11,303 nucleotides of DNA from Alloprevotella sp. Lineage in GTDB: Bacteria > Bacteroidota > Bacteroidia > Bacteroidales > Bacteroidaceae. Numbering within the stretch: the stretch's first letter is position 1; each line of letters starts with the position of its first letter. The notes under the pieces were generated by a model that saw only the letters and a list, made by a program, of their open reading frames with translations, made no database searches and had not been told where the DNA came from. Shown piece by piece: positions 1-8,786 of this stretch. The DNA is taken from assembly GCA_015259235.1 (NCBI GenBank), contig JABZGM010000012.1, positions 9,036 through 20,338 of the forward strand, read 5' to 3'. Made by a program: the position numbers and the translations under genes.

Positions 1-162
1 AATTTGCACGTTATGTAACATAGGCTCTCATGCGCACTCAAGACAGATCAAGCGAGGGTGCTGAAAATAGCAGGGATTTATCTTCATATCCTTTCCTCCT
101 TTTGGCTAGTACAAAGCGCATTTCAGCAGGATTTTTCAAATTTACAACCACGTTATCACTGT
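1..162. other. Upstream region of ruvA, no feature recognised
   Basis: No gene, RNA or convincing promoter could be supported here. A frame open from base 1 stops at 16-18 and could be the last codons of a gene outside the window, but five codons are too few to judge. TTTG-like and TA-rich boxes occur (for example around 80-120) but not at the spacing of the Bacteroidota promoter consensus. Confidence 0.3.
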
Positions 163-774
163 ATGATCACTTATATCAAAGGCAGCATTGCCGAACTCAC
201 TCCCACTGAAGTGGTGATTGAAGCAGCAGGTGTGGGCTATGCCATCGCCATTTCACTCAACACCTTCGCTGCCCTCCAAGGCAAAGAATCGGCTCGTGTC
301 TATGTCACTGAAGTGATTCGCGAAGATGCTCACCTTTTGTTTGGATTTTACAGCAAACAAGAACGCACTCTCTTCGAAGCACTCACCTCGGTCAATGGCA
401 TCGGCGGACAGACGGCACGCATGGTGCTCTCGGCTTTCTCGCCTGCGGAACTGACAGAAATCATACAAGGCGAACAAACCGCCATGCTCAAGAGCGTGAA
501 AGGTATCGGTCCCAAAGCAGCCGCGCGCATCGTTTTAGATTTGCGCGACAAGATTGGCAACCTGCTCAGCACAGGAACTCTAGACGTAGCCCCAACTGCT
601 GGAGGTGCCATTGCCGCTGCTGACAAACAAGTGGCAGAAGAAGCTATATCTGCCCTCTCAATCCTAGGTTTTCAACCTGCGGCAGTGCGCAAGGTCATTG
701 GCAACATTCTCAAAGCAGAACCAGGACTGGACGTGCAGCAACTCATCAAACGTGGTTTGAAAGAAATCAAATAA
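163..774 (+). CDS. ruvA: Holliday junction branch migration complex subunit RuvA
   Basis: RuvA binds four-way Holliday junctions as a tetramer and loads the RuvB ATPase for branch migration during recombinational repair in the cytoplasm. From the ATG at 163 the protein is 203 residues, the length of E. coli RuvA. It begins MITYIKGSI, the usual N-terminal OB-fold strand, and domain I covers about residues 1-62. It contains IREDAHLLFGF, where Glu54-Asp55 match the acidic pin of the family. Two helix-hairpin-helix motifs follow: VNGIGGQTA (77-85) and VKGIGPKAA (112-120). A flexible Ala/Thr/Gly-rich linker (about 135-152) leads to the RuvB-binding domain III (about 155-203). An in-frame GTG at 58 would add 35 residues of unrelated hydrophobic sequence and was rejected. 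No clear Shine-Dalgarno precedes 163, as is common in Bacteroidota. sprA follows 94 bases downstream on the same strand. The identification is very secure. Confidence 0.97.
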   Translation: MITYIKGSIAELTPTEVVIEAAGVGYAIAISLNTFAALQGKESARVYVTEVIREDAHLLFGFYSKQERTLFEALTSVNGIGGQTARMVLSAFSPAELTEIIQGEQTAMLKSVKGIGPKAAARIVLDLRDKIGNLLSTGTLDVAPTAGGAIAAADKQVAEEAISALSILGFQPAAVRKVIGNILKAEPGLDVQQLIKRGLKEIK

Positions 775-783
775 CAGCTCCTG

Positions 784-822
784 TCTAGTGATATTTAGAG
801 GACTCTATGCCTTTTCACTAGA
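784..822 (+). other. Inverted repeat in the ruvA-sprA gap
   Basis: A perfect 8-bp inverted repeat (TCTAGTGA at 784-791 and TCACTAGA at 815-822) encloses a 23-base loop. Inside the loop a smaller dyad, TAGA at 796-799 with TCTA at 804-807, could form a nested hairpin. No T-run follows, so it does not look like an intrinsic terminator. It could be a weak mRNA structure between the two genes, a processing site, or chance. No Bacteroidota-type promoter (TTTG and TAnnTTTG boxes) is evident in the gap. Confidence 0.3.
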
Positions 823-868
823 GACTCTCGCTTCTCCTTTGCTACTTCATCAATAAACTCAAAATAGA

Positions 869-3800
869 ATGAAACTCTTCTCTCCAAGTAAAATCCAACA
901 TTGGGTCGCACTCATCAGTGTGTCTCTCTGCTGTGTAGCCACTTGGGGAGCTATTCATGCTACATTGGTGGCATATCGCCCAGAAAAGGCTGCCGAAAAT
1001 CCGACACCGCAACAGGTGCACGACAGCATTCCCCCTCGACGTAATCCAAAAACAGAGCGAGTTGTGCCATTCACGGTGCGTCCCACTGCCAGTGCCACCA
1101 CCTCACCCGACGACCGCCATTCTGGCGACTTGAAAGATCCAGAGAATCTTACTACGGGACTGTTCTATGATGAGGCGACAGGACTTTACAAATACGGCAC
1201 AAAAGTAGGCGATCGTTTTGTTTTCTCTCCTGTTTTCATGGGCACTGATGAAGTGATGCGCGAGGGCATCCGTCGTTCAATGATGGATTACTTCCGCAAG
1301 CGCAACAACGACGAGTATCGTAGCCAAGGTAAGAATAGGTTTGACTTCACCGATATGCAGTTCTCCCTCGGACCCGCAGAGAAAATCTTCGGTCCTGGCG
1401 GAGTGCGCGTGCGAACCCAAGGGAGTGCAGAACTCAAACTTGGGGCAAATCACAGATGGACCGACAATCCTTCCCTGTCGGAACGCAATCGCAGCGTGTT
1501 TGGCTTTGATTTCAATGAGAAAATCAATCTTGCCCTCAATGGTAAAGTAGGTGACAAGGTGAACATGGACTTCAACTATAACTCAGAAGCTACGTTCAAC
1601 TTTGACGCGCAAAACCTCAAACTCCGCTACGAAGGCAAAGAAGATGAGATTATCAAACTCGTGGAAGCCGGTAATGTGTCCATGCCCACGCAGTCTTCGC
1701 TCATCCGTGGCGGACAAAGCCTCTTCGGTGTCCGGACGGATATGCAGTTTGGTCGTCTCAAACTGCAGACGATGCTGGCACAAAAAAAATCGGCTGCGCA
1801 AACTGTCAACTCCCGTGGTGGAGTGCAGCTCACCGACTTCGAGTTCTCTGCTTCCGACTACGACGAAAACCGTCACTTCTTCCTCGCCCACTTCTTCCGC
1901 AACCACTACGACCAGTGGATGACGCAGCTCCCCAACATCCTTTCGGGAGTCACCATCAATCGCATCGAACTTTGGGTCACCAACAAGAGCGCTGCCACCA
2001 CCAACACGCGCAACCTTATTGCTCTCACCGACTTAGGCGAAGCCAAGAAGTTCAACAATAAGGTCTGGGTAGCGACCCCAAATGATGTGGCACCCTCCAA
2101 CGGTTCCAACAACGCCTACAACTTCATCACCCAAACGGCTCCTAAAGTGCGTGACATCACGCAGAGTAACGCCCAACTCGATGCTATGGACTTAGTCGGT
2201 GGTGAAGATTATGAAAAACTAGAAAGCGCACGTCTGCTGAGCAGTTCGGAATATTCGCTCAACTCTGCCTTGGGTTATGTGTCGCTCAAGTCTACTCTCC
2301 AGCCCGATCAAGTGTTGGCAGTGGCGTTTGAATACACGTATCGCGGACAAACCTATCAAGTGGGTGAATTTTCTACCGACGTCAAGGACAACACGCAGGC
2401 TCTCCTCGTCAAATCGCTCAAGAACACTGCGAATACCCCTAAGATGGGCAACTGGAAACTGATGATGCGCAACGTCTATGCGCTCGGAGCAACAGCGGTG
2501 CAACGCGAGCGTTTTTCTCTCGACATCAAGTATTTGTCCGACACCACTGGTGTTGACATTTCCTATCTTCCCATTCCACGCCTCAAAGACAAGCGTTTAC
2601 TATCGCTCCTCGGATTGGACAATCTAGACAACAATGCACGTCGCGTGCCCAATGGCTACTTTGACTTCGTAGAAGGCTACACCATTGATGCAGCTTCTGG
2701 GCGTGTTTTCTTCCCCCAAGTGGAACCCTTCGGTAGCTTCTTGGCAAATGTCATCGGAGATGCTGATGTGGCGCGCAATTTTGCTTACACCGAACTCTAC
2801 GATTCTACGCGCACCATTGCCAAACAAGTGGCAGAGCACAACAAGTTTGTCATCAAAGGTCGCTATAAAGCTACAAAGAGCGACGAGATTGTCCTCAACA
2901 CTTCTGGCATACCACAAGGAAGTGTGGTAGTGACTGCTGGCGGACAAATTCTCACCGAAGGCAGTGACTACACCGTAGACTACAGTGCTGGTGTCGTACG
3001 CATCCTCAACAAGAGTATCCTCGATGCTGGAACACCCATCCAATGCTCCGTAGAGTCCAACACCGACTACGGTTTGCAGCGCAAGACCATGATGGGCTTG
3101 AACTGGCAATACGACTTTTCACGCGACTTCCAATTTGGAGGTTCTCTCCTGCATCTCAGCGAGCAACCTTTGACCTCTAAGGTTGCACTGGGTAGTGAAC
3201 CGCTCAACAACACCCTTTGGGGGCTGAACATGGCATGGAAACAGCAAAGTCAGTGGCTCACTAATCTGGTGAACCGCCTACCCTTCGTGCACGCCTCTGC
3301 TCCATCTTCCATCAACTTCACCGCTGAATTCGCGCACCTCATTGCTGGACAAAGCAGTGAAGTGCAAGGTCGTGCATCTTACTTAGACGACTTTGAGAAT
3401 GCCAAGACTGAAATCGACATCTCTGCACCCCAACAATGGAGTCTATCTTCGGTGCCCTCCATGTTTGCGGAGTCGCAACTCAACAACGATGTGCGCTCTG
3501 GCTACAACCGCGCGCGCCTAGCGTGGTACACCATTGATCCGCTCTTCACACGTCGCAACTCATCCCTCACCCCGGGTCACATCAAATCCGACTTGCGTCA
3601 ACTATCGGACGCGCGAGTGAGAGAGGTTTATGTCAGCGACCTCTACCCCAACAAATCGTTGAACTACAAGGATGCTGCCACGCTTCCTGTGCTCAACCTC
3701 GCATTCTATCCCAACGAACGCGGACCTTACAACCTCGATCCAACCCTCGATCGCGATGGACATCTGGCCAATCCCACCCAACGCTGGGGAGGTATGATGC

Positions 3801-6800
3801 GTCGTCTCGAAACTTCCGATTTCCAAGCCGCAAATGTGGCGTACATTGAGTTTTGGATGATGGATCCTTTCACAGAGATTGACGGTAAAACCCCTAACTA
3901 TACCGGTAATCTCTATTTCAATCTAGGAGAAATCTCAGAAGATGTACTCCGCGATGGTCGCAAGTTCTACGAAAGCGGAATGCCAGTGGATGGCGACCGC
4001 TCGCAACTCACGCAAACTGCATGGGGATGGGTGCCCAACCAAAGCGCAGTGACCTATGCTTTCAACACCGCTTCCGACAGTCGCCGACTGCAAGACATAG
4101 GTTTCAACGGATTGACCTCCGAAGAAGAACGCACCTTTGGTCCCTATGCCAAGTTCCTCGAAGACGTGCGCAGCCGTGTGCGTCCCGAAGTTTACGACTC
4201 ACTCTTACAAAGTCCTTCAGCCGACCGCTATCACTATTACCGCGGTACGGACTTTGATGAACGCCGCATGAGCATCCTCGATCGCTACAAGTTTATCAAC
4301 AACCCCAATGGTAACTCTGTAGCTGCCGATGCTTCTCCCGAACGCTATTCCACAGCCTACAAGATCACTCCCGATGTGGAGGATATCAATCAGGACTATA
4401 CGCTCAACGAATACGAGAAATACTACCAATATCGCGTGCAAATCCGTCCTGACGCCATGCAAGTGGGACAAAACTACATCGTAGACAGTCGAACCATCAA
4501 TGCGAAGACTCGAGATGGCAAGACACCAGAAACGAAGTGGTATCTCTTCCGCATCCCCATCGAACAATACGAACGTCGCTACGGAAGCATCAACGATTTC
4601 TCTTCCATCCGCTTCATGCGCATGTTTATGACGGGGTTTGACCAGCCTGCCGTGCTGCGTTTAGCGACGCTCAACTTGGTGCGCGGAGAATGGCGCGACT
4701 ACGAACAGCCTCTCTACACCACGGGACTCGGTGGACAATCGGGCGAAATGGTGGTAAGTGCGGTGAACTTTGAGGAAAACAACGAGAAAACTCCAGTGAA
4801 CTACGTGCTTCCTCCTGGCATCAGTCGTAGCATCGAACCTGGACAAGAACAGGTGCTTGAAAACAATGAGCAAGCACTCTCTCTGACCGTGAAGAACCTC
4901 TCCAGTGGAGATGCGCGTGCGGTATATAAAAACACGCAGCTCGACCTCCGTCGCTACAAGCACTTGCAACTTTTTGTCCATGCCAACGCCCTCCCTAGCG
5001 ACAAAGATTTGGCAGATGGTCAAATCAGCTTGTTCGTACGTTTGGGTTCTGACTATAAAAACAACTTCTACGAATACGAGATTCCTCTTACCCTCACTCC
5101 CGAAGGTCGCTACGGTGGTGAGGTGGGGCGCCGTGCGGTATGGCCCAATGACAACATGCTCGATGTGGATCTTGACCTCTTCACCCGATTGAAGGCTGGT
5201 CGCAACCGCAAGAAAGCACAAGGTTTGGCAACCTTCACCCAGCTGTTCGCAGAATATGACCCTGCGCGCCCCAAGAATAAAGTGAGCATTCAGGGTAATC
5301 CTTCCTTGGGCGAAGTGCGCACCATCATGATTGGTGTGCGCAACAACTCGCGCGCTCCGCGCAGTGTCGAAGTGTGGGCAAACGAACTCCGTCTGCAAGA
5401 CTTTGCCAACCAAGGGGGCTGGGCAGCTCAAAGCCAACTCAATATCCAACTCTCCGATTTGGCGACTATCAATCTGAGTGGACACCTAGAAACGAACGGA
5501 TTCGGTGGATTGGAAGAGACCGTGAGCCAGCGTCGCAACGACGATCTTTCGCAATTCTCCGTGACGACCAATGTGGAATTGGGCAAACTCGTCCCCGAGA
5601 AAGTGAAGCTCACTGCGCCTGTCTACTATTCGTACTCCAAAGAGGTGGTAACTCCTCGCTACAATCCCCTCGACACCGACATGCCGATGGCGGATGCGCT
5701 GGCTTCGTTCCCCACATCGGCGCAGCGCGACTCCCTACGTGACCTCACCAATCGCGTAGTGGTGAACAAGAACTTCTCCGTTTCTGGTCTACGCTTCAAC
5801 CGCACCACAAAAGGAAGCCCCATGCCTTACGACTTGGGGAACTTCACACTTGGCTTTGCACAATCCACGCGCCACACTGCAGGTACGACGACGGCTTGGG
5901 AGCGAGATATGAATTGGAAAATGAACTTTGCCTATGCCTATTCGCCAGGACGTTTTTCATTTGAGCCGCTTCGTGGTATCATCAAATCTAAATCTCCTTG
6001 GTTGCGCATCTTCAAGGATTTTGGCATCAACTATTTGCCACAAAGCATTGCGTTCAACTCGGATATTTCGCGCCACTACTATGAACTCCAAGAGCGCGAC
6101 ATGGAGAATCTAGAGAACAAGACACTTCCGCTCACCTTCTCTAGCGACTTCTTGTGGAATCGTAGCTTCCAACTCCGTTGGGATCCTACTAAAAACATTC
6201 ACTTCAACTTTGCCTCTGGCACCAATGCGGAGATTGAGCAACCCAATACGCCCGTCAATGAAGCGCTTTATCCCGATCGCTACACAGCATGGAAGGACTC
6301 CATCACACGCAGCATCCTAGAACTTGGTCGTCCGCTCGCCTATCAGCAGAATGCCGAATTGTCGTGGAACATTCCGCTCAACAAAATCCCTGCCCTCGAC
6401 TGGATCACTGCCGATGCTAAATACGGAAGTTCCTACAACTGGACACGCGGCATCGAGAGCACTACAGGGCAATCCTTGGGCAACAACATTGCCAACCGCC
6501 GCGACATCACCGCCAATGGTCGCTTCAATATGGAAAACCTATATAATAAGGTGCCTTTCTTGAAGCGAGTGAATCGCAAGTTCTCGCAGAAGTTCTCGCA
6601 GAGCAACACGCGCAACACGAAACCTGAAAAGAAGTTCTACGAGAAAGAAATCGTGCTGCGCGCTGACACTACCTTCATTGTTCCTCACAACCAAGGCAGC
6701 AAGAAGCTCCGTGTCGTTGCGATTCGCAAAGACGGCTCACGCTATGCCATCAAATACAAAGTGCTCGACATCAACCGCATCGAAGTGCTCTCACGCGGTG

Positions 6801-8365
6801 CAGACTCTCTCAAGATTACCGTGGCAGCTCGCAAGCGTATGGAGGAACAAACATGGTATAAAGTAGCTGAAGTGGGCGCACGCGGATTGATGAGTCTGCG
6901 CAATTTCAATGTGAGCTATCGCAACAATGCGCAACTCTCTCTCCCGGGTTTCATGCCTAATGTGGGCGACATCTTCGGACAGTCACGCATGGGCAGCCTC
7001 TTTGTGCCTGGGCTCGACTTTGCCTTTGCCACAGCAGGCGAAGACTATGTGCAACAGGCAGCCGACAGAGGTTGGTTGCTCCAAAGCGACAGCATCACCA
7101 CCCCTGCTACCTTCGCCCAAACGGAGGACTTCCAGCTGCGCGCACAGATAGAACCGGCACGCGATTTCCGCATCAGCCTCACTTTTTCGCGCAATCACAA
7201 TCGCAACAAGACCATACAATACATGTTTGAGGGAATGCCATCGCTCCAAAGTGGCTCCTTTGCAATGACCACTCTCTCCCTCGGTAGTGCTTTCTCCTCT
7301 AATGGTACGGCAGATAATGGCTACCGCAGTGCGCGCTTCCAGCAGTTCCTAGGTGCCCTCGATCGTTATCAAGCTCGACTACAACAGCGTTATGTAGGAA
7401 CCACCTACCCTGCTGGACTCGGCTCATGGAGTGGACAACCCTACAACCCCGAAAATGGCGTAGTAGGCAAATATTCCAGTGAGGTGATGATACCTGCATT
7501 CTTGGATACTTATACTTCCATGGGTGGAACTACGGACATCTTCCCCATCCTAACGAAGCTCTTGCCCAACTGGACGCTCACTTACTCTGGGCTGGCGTCA
7601 CTACCTGCCTTCAAACGATGGTTCCGTGCCATCAACCTCAACCACAGCTATCGCAGTCTTTACAATGTTGGTTCGTACAATAGCTTCCAAAGCTATCGTT
7701 CCGCAGTGGATGGACTGGGATTCATCAGCAATGTGGAGAATGGTCGTCCACAACCTTCGTCGCAATTCGATATCTCGACAGTGAGCATCAACGAAAGTTT
7801 CTCTCCCCTCTTGGGTGTAGATGCCACTTTCTACAACAGCATGACTGCCAAACTGGAAATGCGTCGCACACGTGTGCTTACGCTCTCCATGGCTTCTCAG
7901 TTGCTCACCGAGACCCACTCCAACGATATTGTTGTGGGCTTTGGCTATCGGGTCAATGATTTCAAGTTCCCCACGTTTGGTGGTAGTGGTGTAAAAGGAA
8001 AAAGCAGCAAATCTCGTCGTTCAGCACGAAGTGCTTCAGCCAACAACTCCAACAACGACAGTTTTTCTGATAGTGCTTCGGGTGCATCTGGTGATGGTTT
8101 TGCCCACTCGCTCAACCTGCGTCTGGACCTCTCGTTCCGTGATCAGAGTGCGCTACAACGCAATCTCCTCACCACGCTTTCTCAAGCCACGAGTGGCAAC
8201 AGAGCGGTGCAAATATCCTTCTCAGCAGATTATGCCGTATCGCGTTTCTTCACCATCTCTGCCTACTACGAACGACAGATGAACCGTCCGCTCCTCACCT
8301 CTTCCGCCTTCCCCACCACGGTGCAAGACTTCGGTATCAACCTCAAATTCCAGTTGGCGAGATAA
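869..8365 (+). CDS. sprA: Type IX secretion system outer-membrane translocon SprA (Sov)
   Basis: SprA, called Sov in Porphyromonas, is the giant outer-membrane beta-barrel that forms the T9SS exit channel. In Flavobacterium johnsoniae its structure is a 36-strand barrel working with PorV and a plug protein. Here it is 2498 residues, close to the roughly 2400-2500 known for the family. A basic start (MKLFSPSK) and a hydrophobic stretch at about 12-36 form a Sec signal, possibly cleaved after AIHA at 31. Conserved family blocks visible include RVRTQGSAELKLG (180-192), FNYNSEATFNFD (235-246), MPTQSSLIRGGQSLFG (272-287), ASYLDDFENAK (836-846) and WYTIDPLF (886-893). The C-terminus ends with alternating strand sequence (GINLKFQLAR), as expected of an outer-membrane barrel. 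A serine-rich low-complexity insert occupies 2371-2410. The reading frame is intact throughout. The ATG at 869 has no strong Shine-Dalgarno but opens directly into the signal peptide. Presence of SprA implies that Sec-exported cargo with C-terminal sorting domains is encoded elsewhere in the genome. Confidence 0.97.
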   Translation: MKLFSPSKIQHWVALISVSLCCVATWGAIHATLVAYRPEKAAENPTPQQVHDSIPPRRNPKTERVVPFTVRPTASATTSPDDRHSGDLKDPENLTTGLFYDEATGLYKYGTKVGDRFVFSPVFMGTDEVMREGIRRSMMDYFRKRNNDEYRSQGKNRFDFTDMQFSLGPAEKIFGPGGVRVRTQGSAELKLGANHRWTDNPSLSERNRSVFGFDFNEKINLALNGKVGDKVNMDFNYNSEATFNFDAQNLKLRYEGKEDEIIKLVEAGNVSMPTQSSLIRGGQSLFGVRTDMQFGRLKLQTMLAQKKSAAQTVNSRGGVQLTDFEFSASDYDENRHFFLAHFFRNHYDQWMTQLPNILSGVTINRIELWVTNKSAATTNTRNLIALTDLGEAKKFNNKVWVATPNDVAPSNGSNNAYNFITQTAPKVRDITQSNAQLDAMDLVGGEDYEKLESARLLSSSEYSLNSALGYVSLKSTLQPDQVLAVAFEYTYRGQTYQVGEFSTDVKDNTQALLVKSLKNTANTPKMGNWKLMMRNVYALGATAVQRERFSLDIKYLSDTTGVDISYLPIPRLKDKRLLSLLGLDNLDNNARRVPNGYFDFVEGYTIDAASGRVFFPQVEPFGSFLANVIGDADVARNFAYTELYDSTRTIAKQVAEHNKFVIKGRYKATKSDEIVLNTSGIPQGSVVVTAGGQILTEGSDYTVDYSAGVVRILNKSILDAGTPIQCSVESNTDYGLQRKTMMGLNWQYDFSRDFQFGGSLLHLSEQPLTSKVALGSEPLNNTLWGLNMAWKQQSQWLTNLVNRLPFVHASAPSSINFTAEFAHLIAGQSSEVQGRASYLDDFENAKTEIDISAPQQWSLSSVPSMFAESQLNNDVRSGYNRARLAWYTIDPLFTRRNSSLTPGHIKSDLRQLSDARVREVYVSDLYPNKSLNYKDAATLPVLNLAFYPNERGPYNLDPTLDRDGHLANPTQRWGGMMRRLETSDFQAANVAYIEFWMMDPFTEIDGKTPNYTGNLYFNLGEISEDVLRDGRKFYESGMPVDGDRSQLTQTAWGWVPNQSAVTYAFNTASDSRRLQDIGFNGLTSEEERTFGPYAKFLEDVRSRVRPEVYDSLLQSPSADRYHYYRGTDFDERRMSILDRYKFINNPNGNSVAADASPERYSTAYKITPDVEDINQDYTLNEYEKYYQYRVQIRPDAMQVGQNYIVDSRTINAKTRDGKTPETKWYLFRIPIEQYERRYGSINDFSSIRFMRMFMTGFDQPAVLRLATLNLVRGEWRDYEQPLYTTGLGGQSGEMVVSAVNFEENNEKTPVNYVLPPGISRSIEPGQEQVLENNEQALSLTVKNLSSGDARAVYKNTQLDLRRYKHLQLFVHANALPSDKDLADGQISLFVRLGSDYKNNFYEYEIPLTLTPEGRYGGEVGRRAVWPNDNMLDVDLDLFTRLKAGRNRKKAQGLATFTQLFAEYDPARPKNKVSIQGNPSLGEVRTIMIGVRNNSRAPRSVEVWANELRLQDFANQGGWAAQSQLNIQLSDLATINLSGHLETNGFGGLEETVSQRRNDDLSQFSVTTNVELGKLVPEKVKLTAPVYYSYSKEVVTPRYNPLDTDMPMADALASFPTSAQRDSLRDLTNRVVVNKNFSVSGLRFNRTTKGSPMPYDLGNFTLGFAQSTRHTAGTTTAWERDMNWKMNFAYAYSPGRFSFEPLRGIIKSKSPWLRIFKDFGINYLPQSIAFNSDISRHYYELQERDMENLENKTLPLTFSSDFLWNRSFQLRWDPTKNIHFNFASGTNAEIEQPNTPVNEALYPDRYTAWKDSITRSILELGRPLAYQQNAELSWNIPLNKIPALDWITADAKYGSSYNWTRGIESTTGQSLGNNIANRRDITANGRFNMENLYNKVPFLKRVNRKFSQKFSQSNTRNTKPEKKFYEKEIVLRADTTFIVPHNQGSKKLRVVAIRKDGSRYAIKYKVLDINRIEVLSRGADSLKITVAARKRMEEQTWYKVAEVGARGLMSLRNFNVSYRNNAQLSLPGFMPNVGDIFGQSRMGSLFVPGLDFAFATAGEDYVQQAADRGWLLQSDSITTPATFAQTEDFQLRAQIEPARDFRISLTFSRNHNRNKTIQYMFEGMPSLQSGSFAMTTLSLGSAFSSNGTADNGYRSARFQQFLGALDRYQARLQQRYVGTTYPAGLGSWSGQPYNPENGVVGKYSSEVMIPAFLDTYTSMGGTTDIFPILTKLLPNWTLTYSGLASLPAFKRWFRAINLNHSYRSLYNVGSYNSFQSYRSAVDGLGFISNVENGRPQPSSQFDISTVSINESFSPLLGVDATFYNSMTAKLEMRRTRVLTLSMASQLLTETHSNDIVVGFGYRVNDFKFPTFGGSGVKGKSSKSRRSARSASANNSNNDSFSDSASGASGDGFAHSLNLRLDLSFRDQSALQRNLLTTLSQATSGNRAVQISFSADYAVSRFFTISAYYERQMNRPLLTSSAFPTTVQDFGINLKFQLAR

Positions 8366-8385
8366 ACGGATGGGAACAATGACAC

Positions 8386-8408
8386 CAAATCGGTCATTAG
8401 ACCATTTG
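8386..8408 (+). terminator. Possible weak hairpin after sprA
   Basis: Starting 20 bases after the sprA stop, CAAAT (8386-8390) and GGTC (8392-8395) can pair with GACC (8400-8403) and ATTTG (8404-8408). The loop is ATTA and one C (8391) bulges out. The sequence after it (TCCTAAGTTTAG) is only mildly T-rich. This could be the first transcription end signal of the ruvA-sprA unit, but the stronger candidate lies about 140 bases further on. The assignment rests on base pairing alone. Confidence 0.3.
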
Positions 8409-8484
8409 TCCTAAGTTTAGAACACTATCCATCATCTATGTTGCTCTGCACCAAACTTCTACGAGTAAATCTCGGAGGTAACAG

Positions 8485-8588
8485 AAAAAGCGTCGGAGAT
8501 TTTCAAAATTTTCTCGGAGAAAATTCGAAAAAACTCCAACGTTTTTGGAAAAATCTCCGACGTTTTTTGAGAAACGTCGGAGATTTTT
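8485..8588. repeat. Cluster of short palindromic repeat units with CGTCGGAGATTTT core
   Basis: At least four copies of one roughly 19-base unit sit in about 100 bases, in alternating orientation. A forward copy lies at 8485-8503 (with one extra G after the A-run), an imperfect reverse copy at 8528-8546, a reverse copy at 8549-8567 and a forward copy at 8570-8588. The two reverse copies differ at 2 of 19 positions and are spaced 21 bases apart. Shorter TCTCGGAG echoes occur at 8470-8477 and 8512-8519. The latter forms the centre of a separate dyad, with 9-base arms at 8507-8515 and 8517-8525. Units are flanked by A- or T-runs. The arrangement resembles REP/BIME-type intergenic palindromes. It codes for nothing recognisable, and no copy of the core was noticed elsewhere in the window. 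Confidence 0.75.
8549..8588. terminator. Perfect 17-bp hairpin, probable bidirectional intrinsic terminator
   Basis: The arms 8549-8565 and 8572-8588 are perfectly complementary over 17 bases and enclose a 6-base loop (TTTGAG). The left arm starts with AAAAA and the right arm ends with TTTTT, so an RNA from either strand would form a strong stem ending in a U-run. It lies between sprA (+, stop at 8365) and the convergent LRR gene (-, stop at 8787). A shared bidirectional terminator would be expected there. It is also the right-hand pair of units of the palindrome cluster. An alternative 13-bp pairing of the right part of this arm (8550-8562) with 8491-8503 is possible. Confidence 0.6.
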
Positions 8589-8650
8589 AGTGGTTTAATC
8601 GGACAAGGTCTTACACAACATGGAGAGGTACGCATGACTTCCTGAATTAC

Positions 8651-8703
8651 CCCTCCTCAATGATGCGGTGACAAAGAGGTAACATTGGCATCATTGGGGA
8701 GGG
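8651..8703. repeat. 16-bp inverted repeat downstream of the LRR gene
   Basis: The arm 8651-8666 pairs with 8688-8703 over 16 bp around a 21-base loop. The only non-Watson-Crick position is 8657:8697, which is a G-T wobble in a + strand RNA and an A-C mismatch in a - strand RNA. The arms contain CCCTCC/GGAGGG and CAATGATG/CATCATTG. No T-run follows on either side. It could be an RNA structure at the end of the convergent transcripts or a remnant of a small mobile element. Its sequence is unrelated to the CGTCGGAG cluster to the left. The rest of 8589-8786 shows nothing further. Confidence 0.5.
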
Positions 8704-8786
8704 ATGGGCTAGATAAAGCGAAGTCTTGGAGTGCAGAAAATATGGGGAGGACGTCACTAACGATCCACAAGACACTCCTGAAATAG

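Noticed and set aside
58..162. N-terminal extension of RuvA by 35 residues from a GTG at 58
   Set aside because: The extension has no resemblance to RuvA. Starting at the ATG at 163 gives MITYIKG and the exact family length of 203 residues.
2624..3109. 161-residue open frame antisense to sprA
   Set aside because: Shadow of sprA in another frame, with no start signal or recognisable domain.
4661..5485. 274-residue open frame antisense to sprA
   Set aside because: It lies wholly opposite a strongly conserved gene, its translation looks like no known family, and it is explained by the composition of the complementary codons.
8485..8588. CRISPR array
   Set aside because: Units alternate in orientation, there are no regular unique spacers of about 30 bases, and no cas genes are present.
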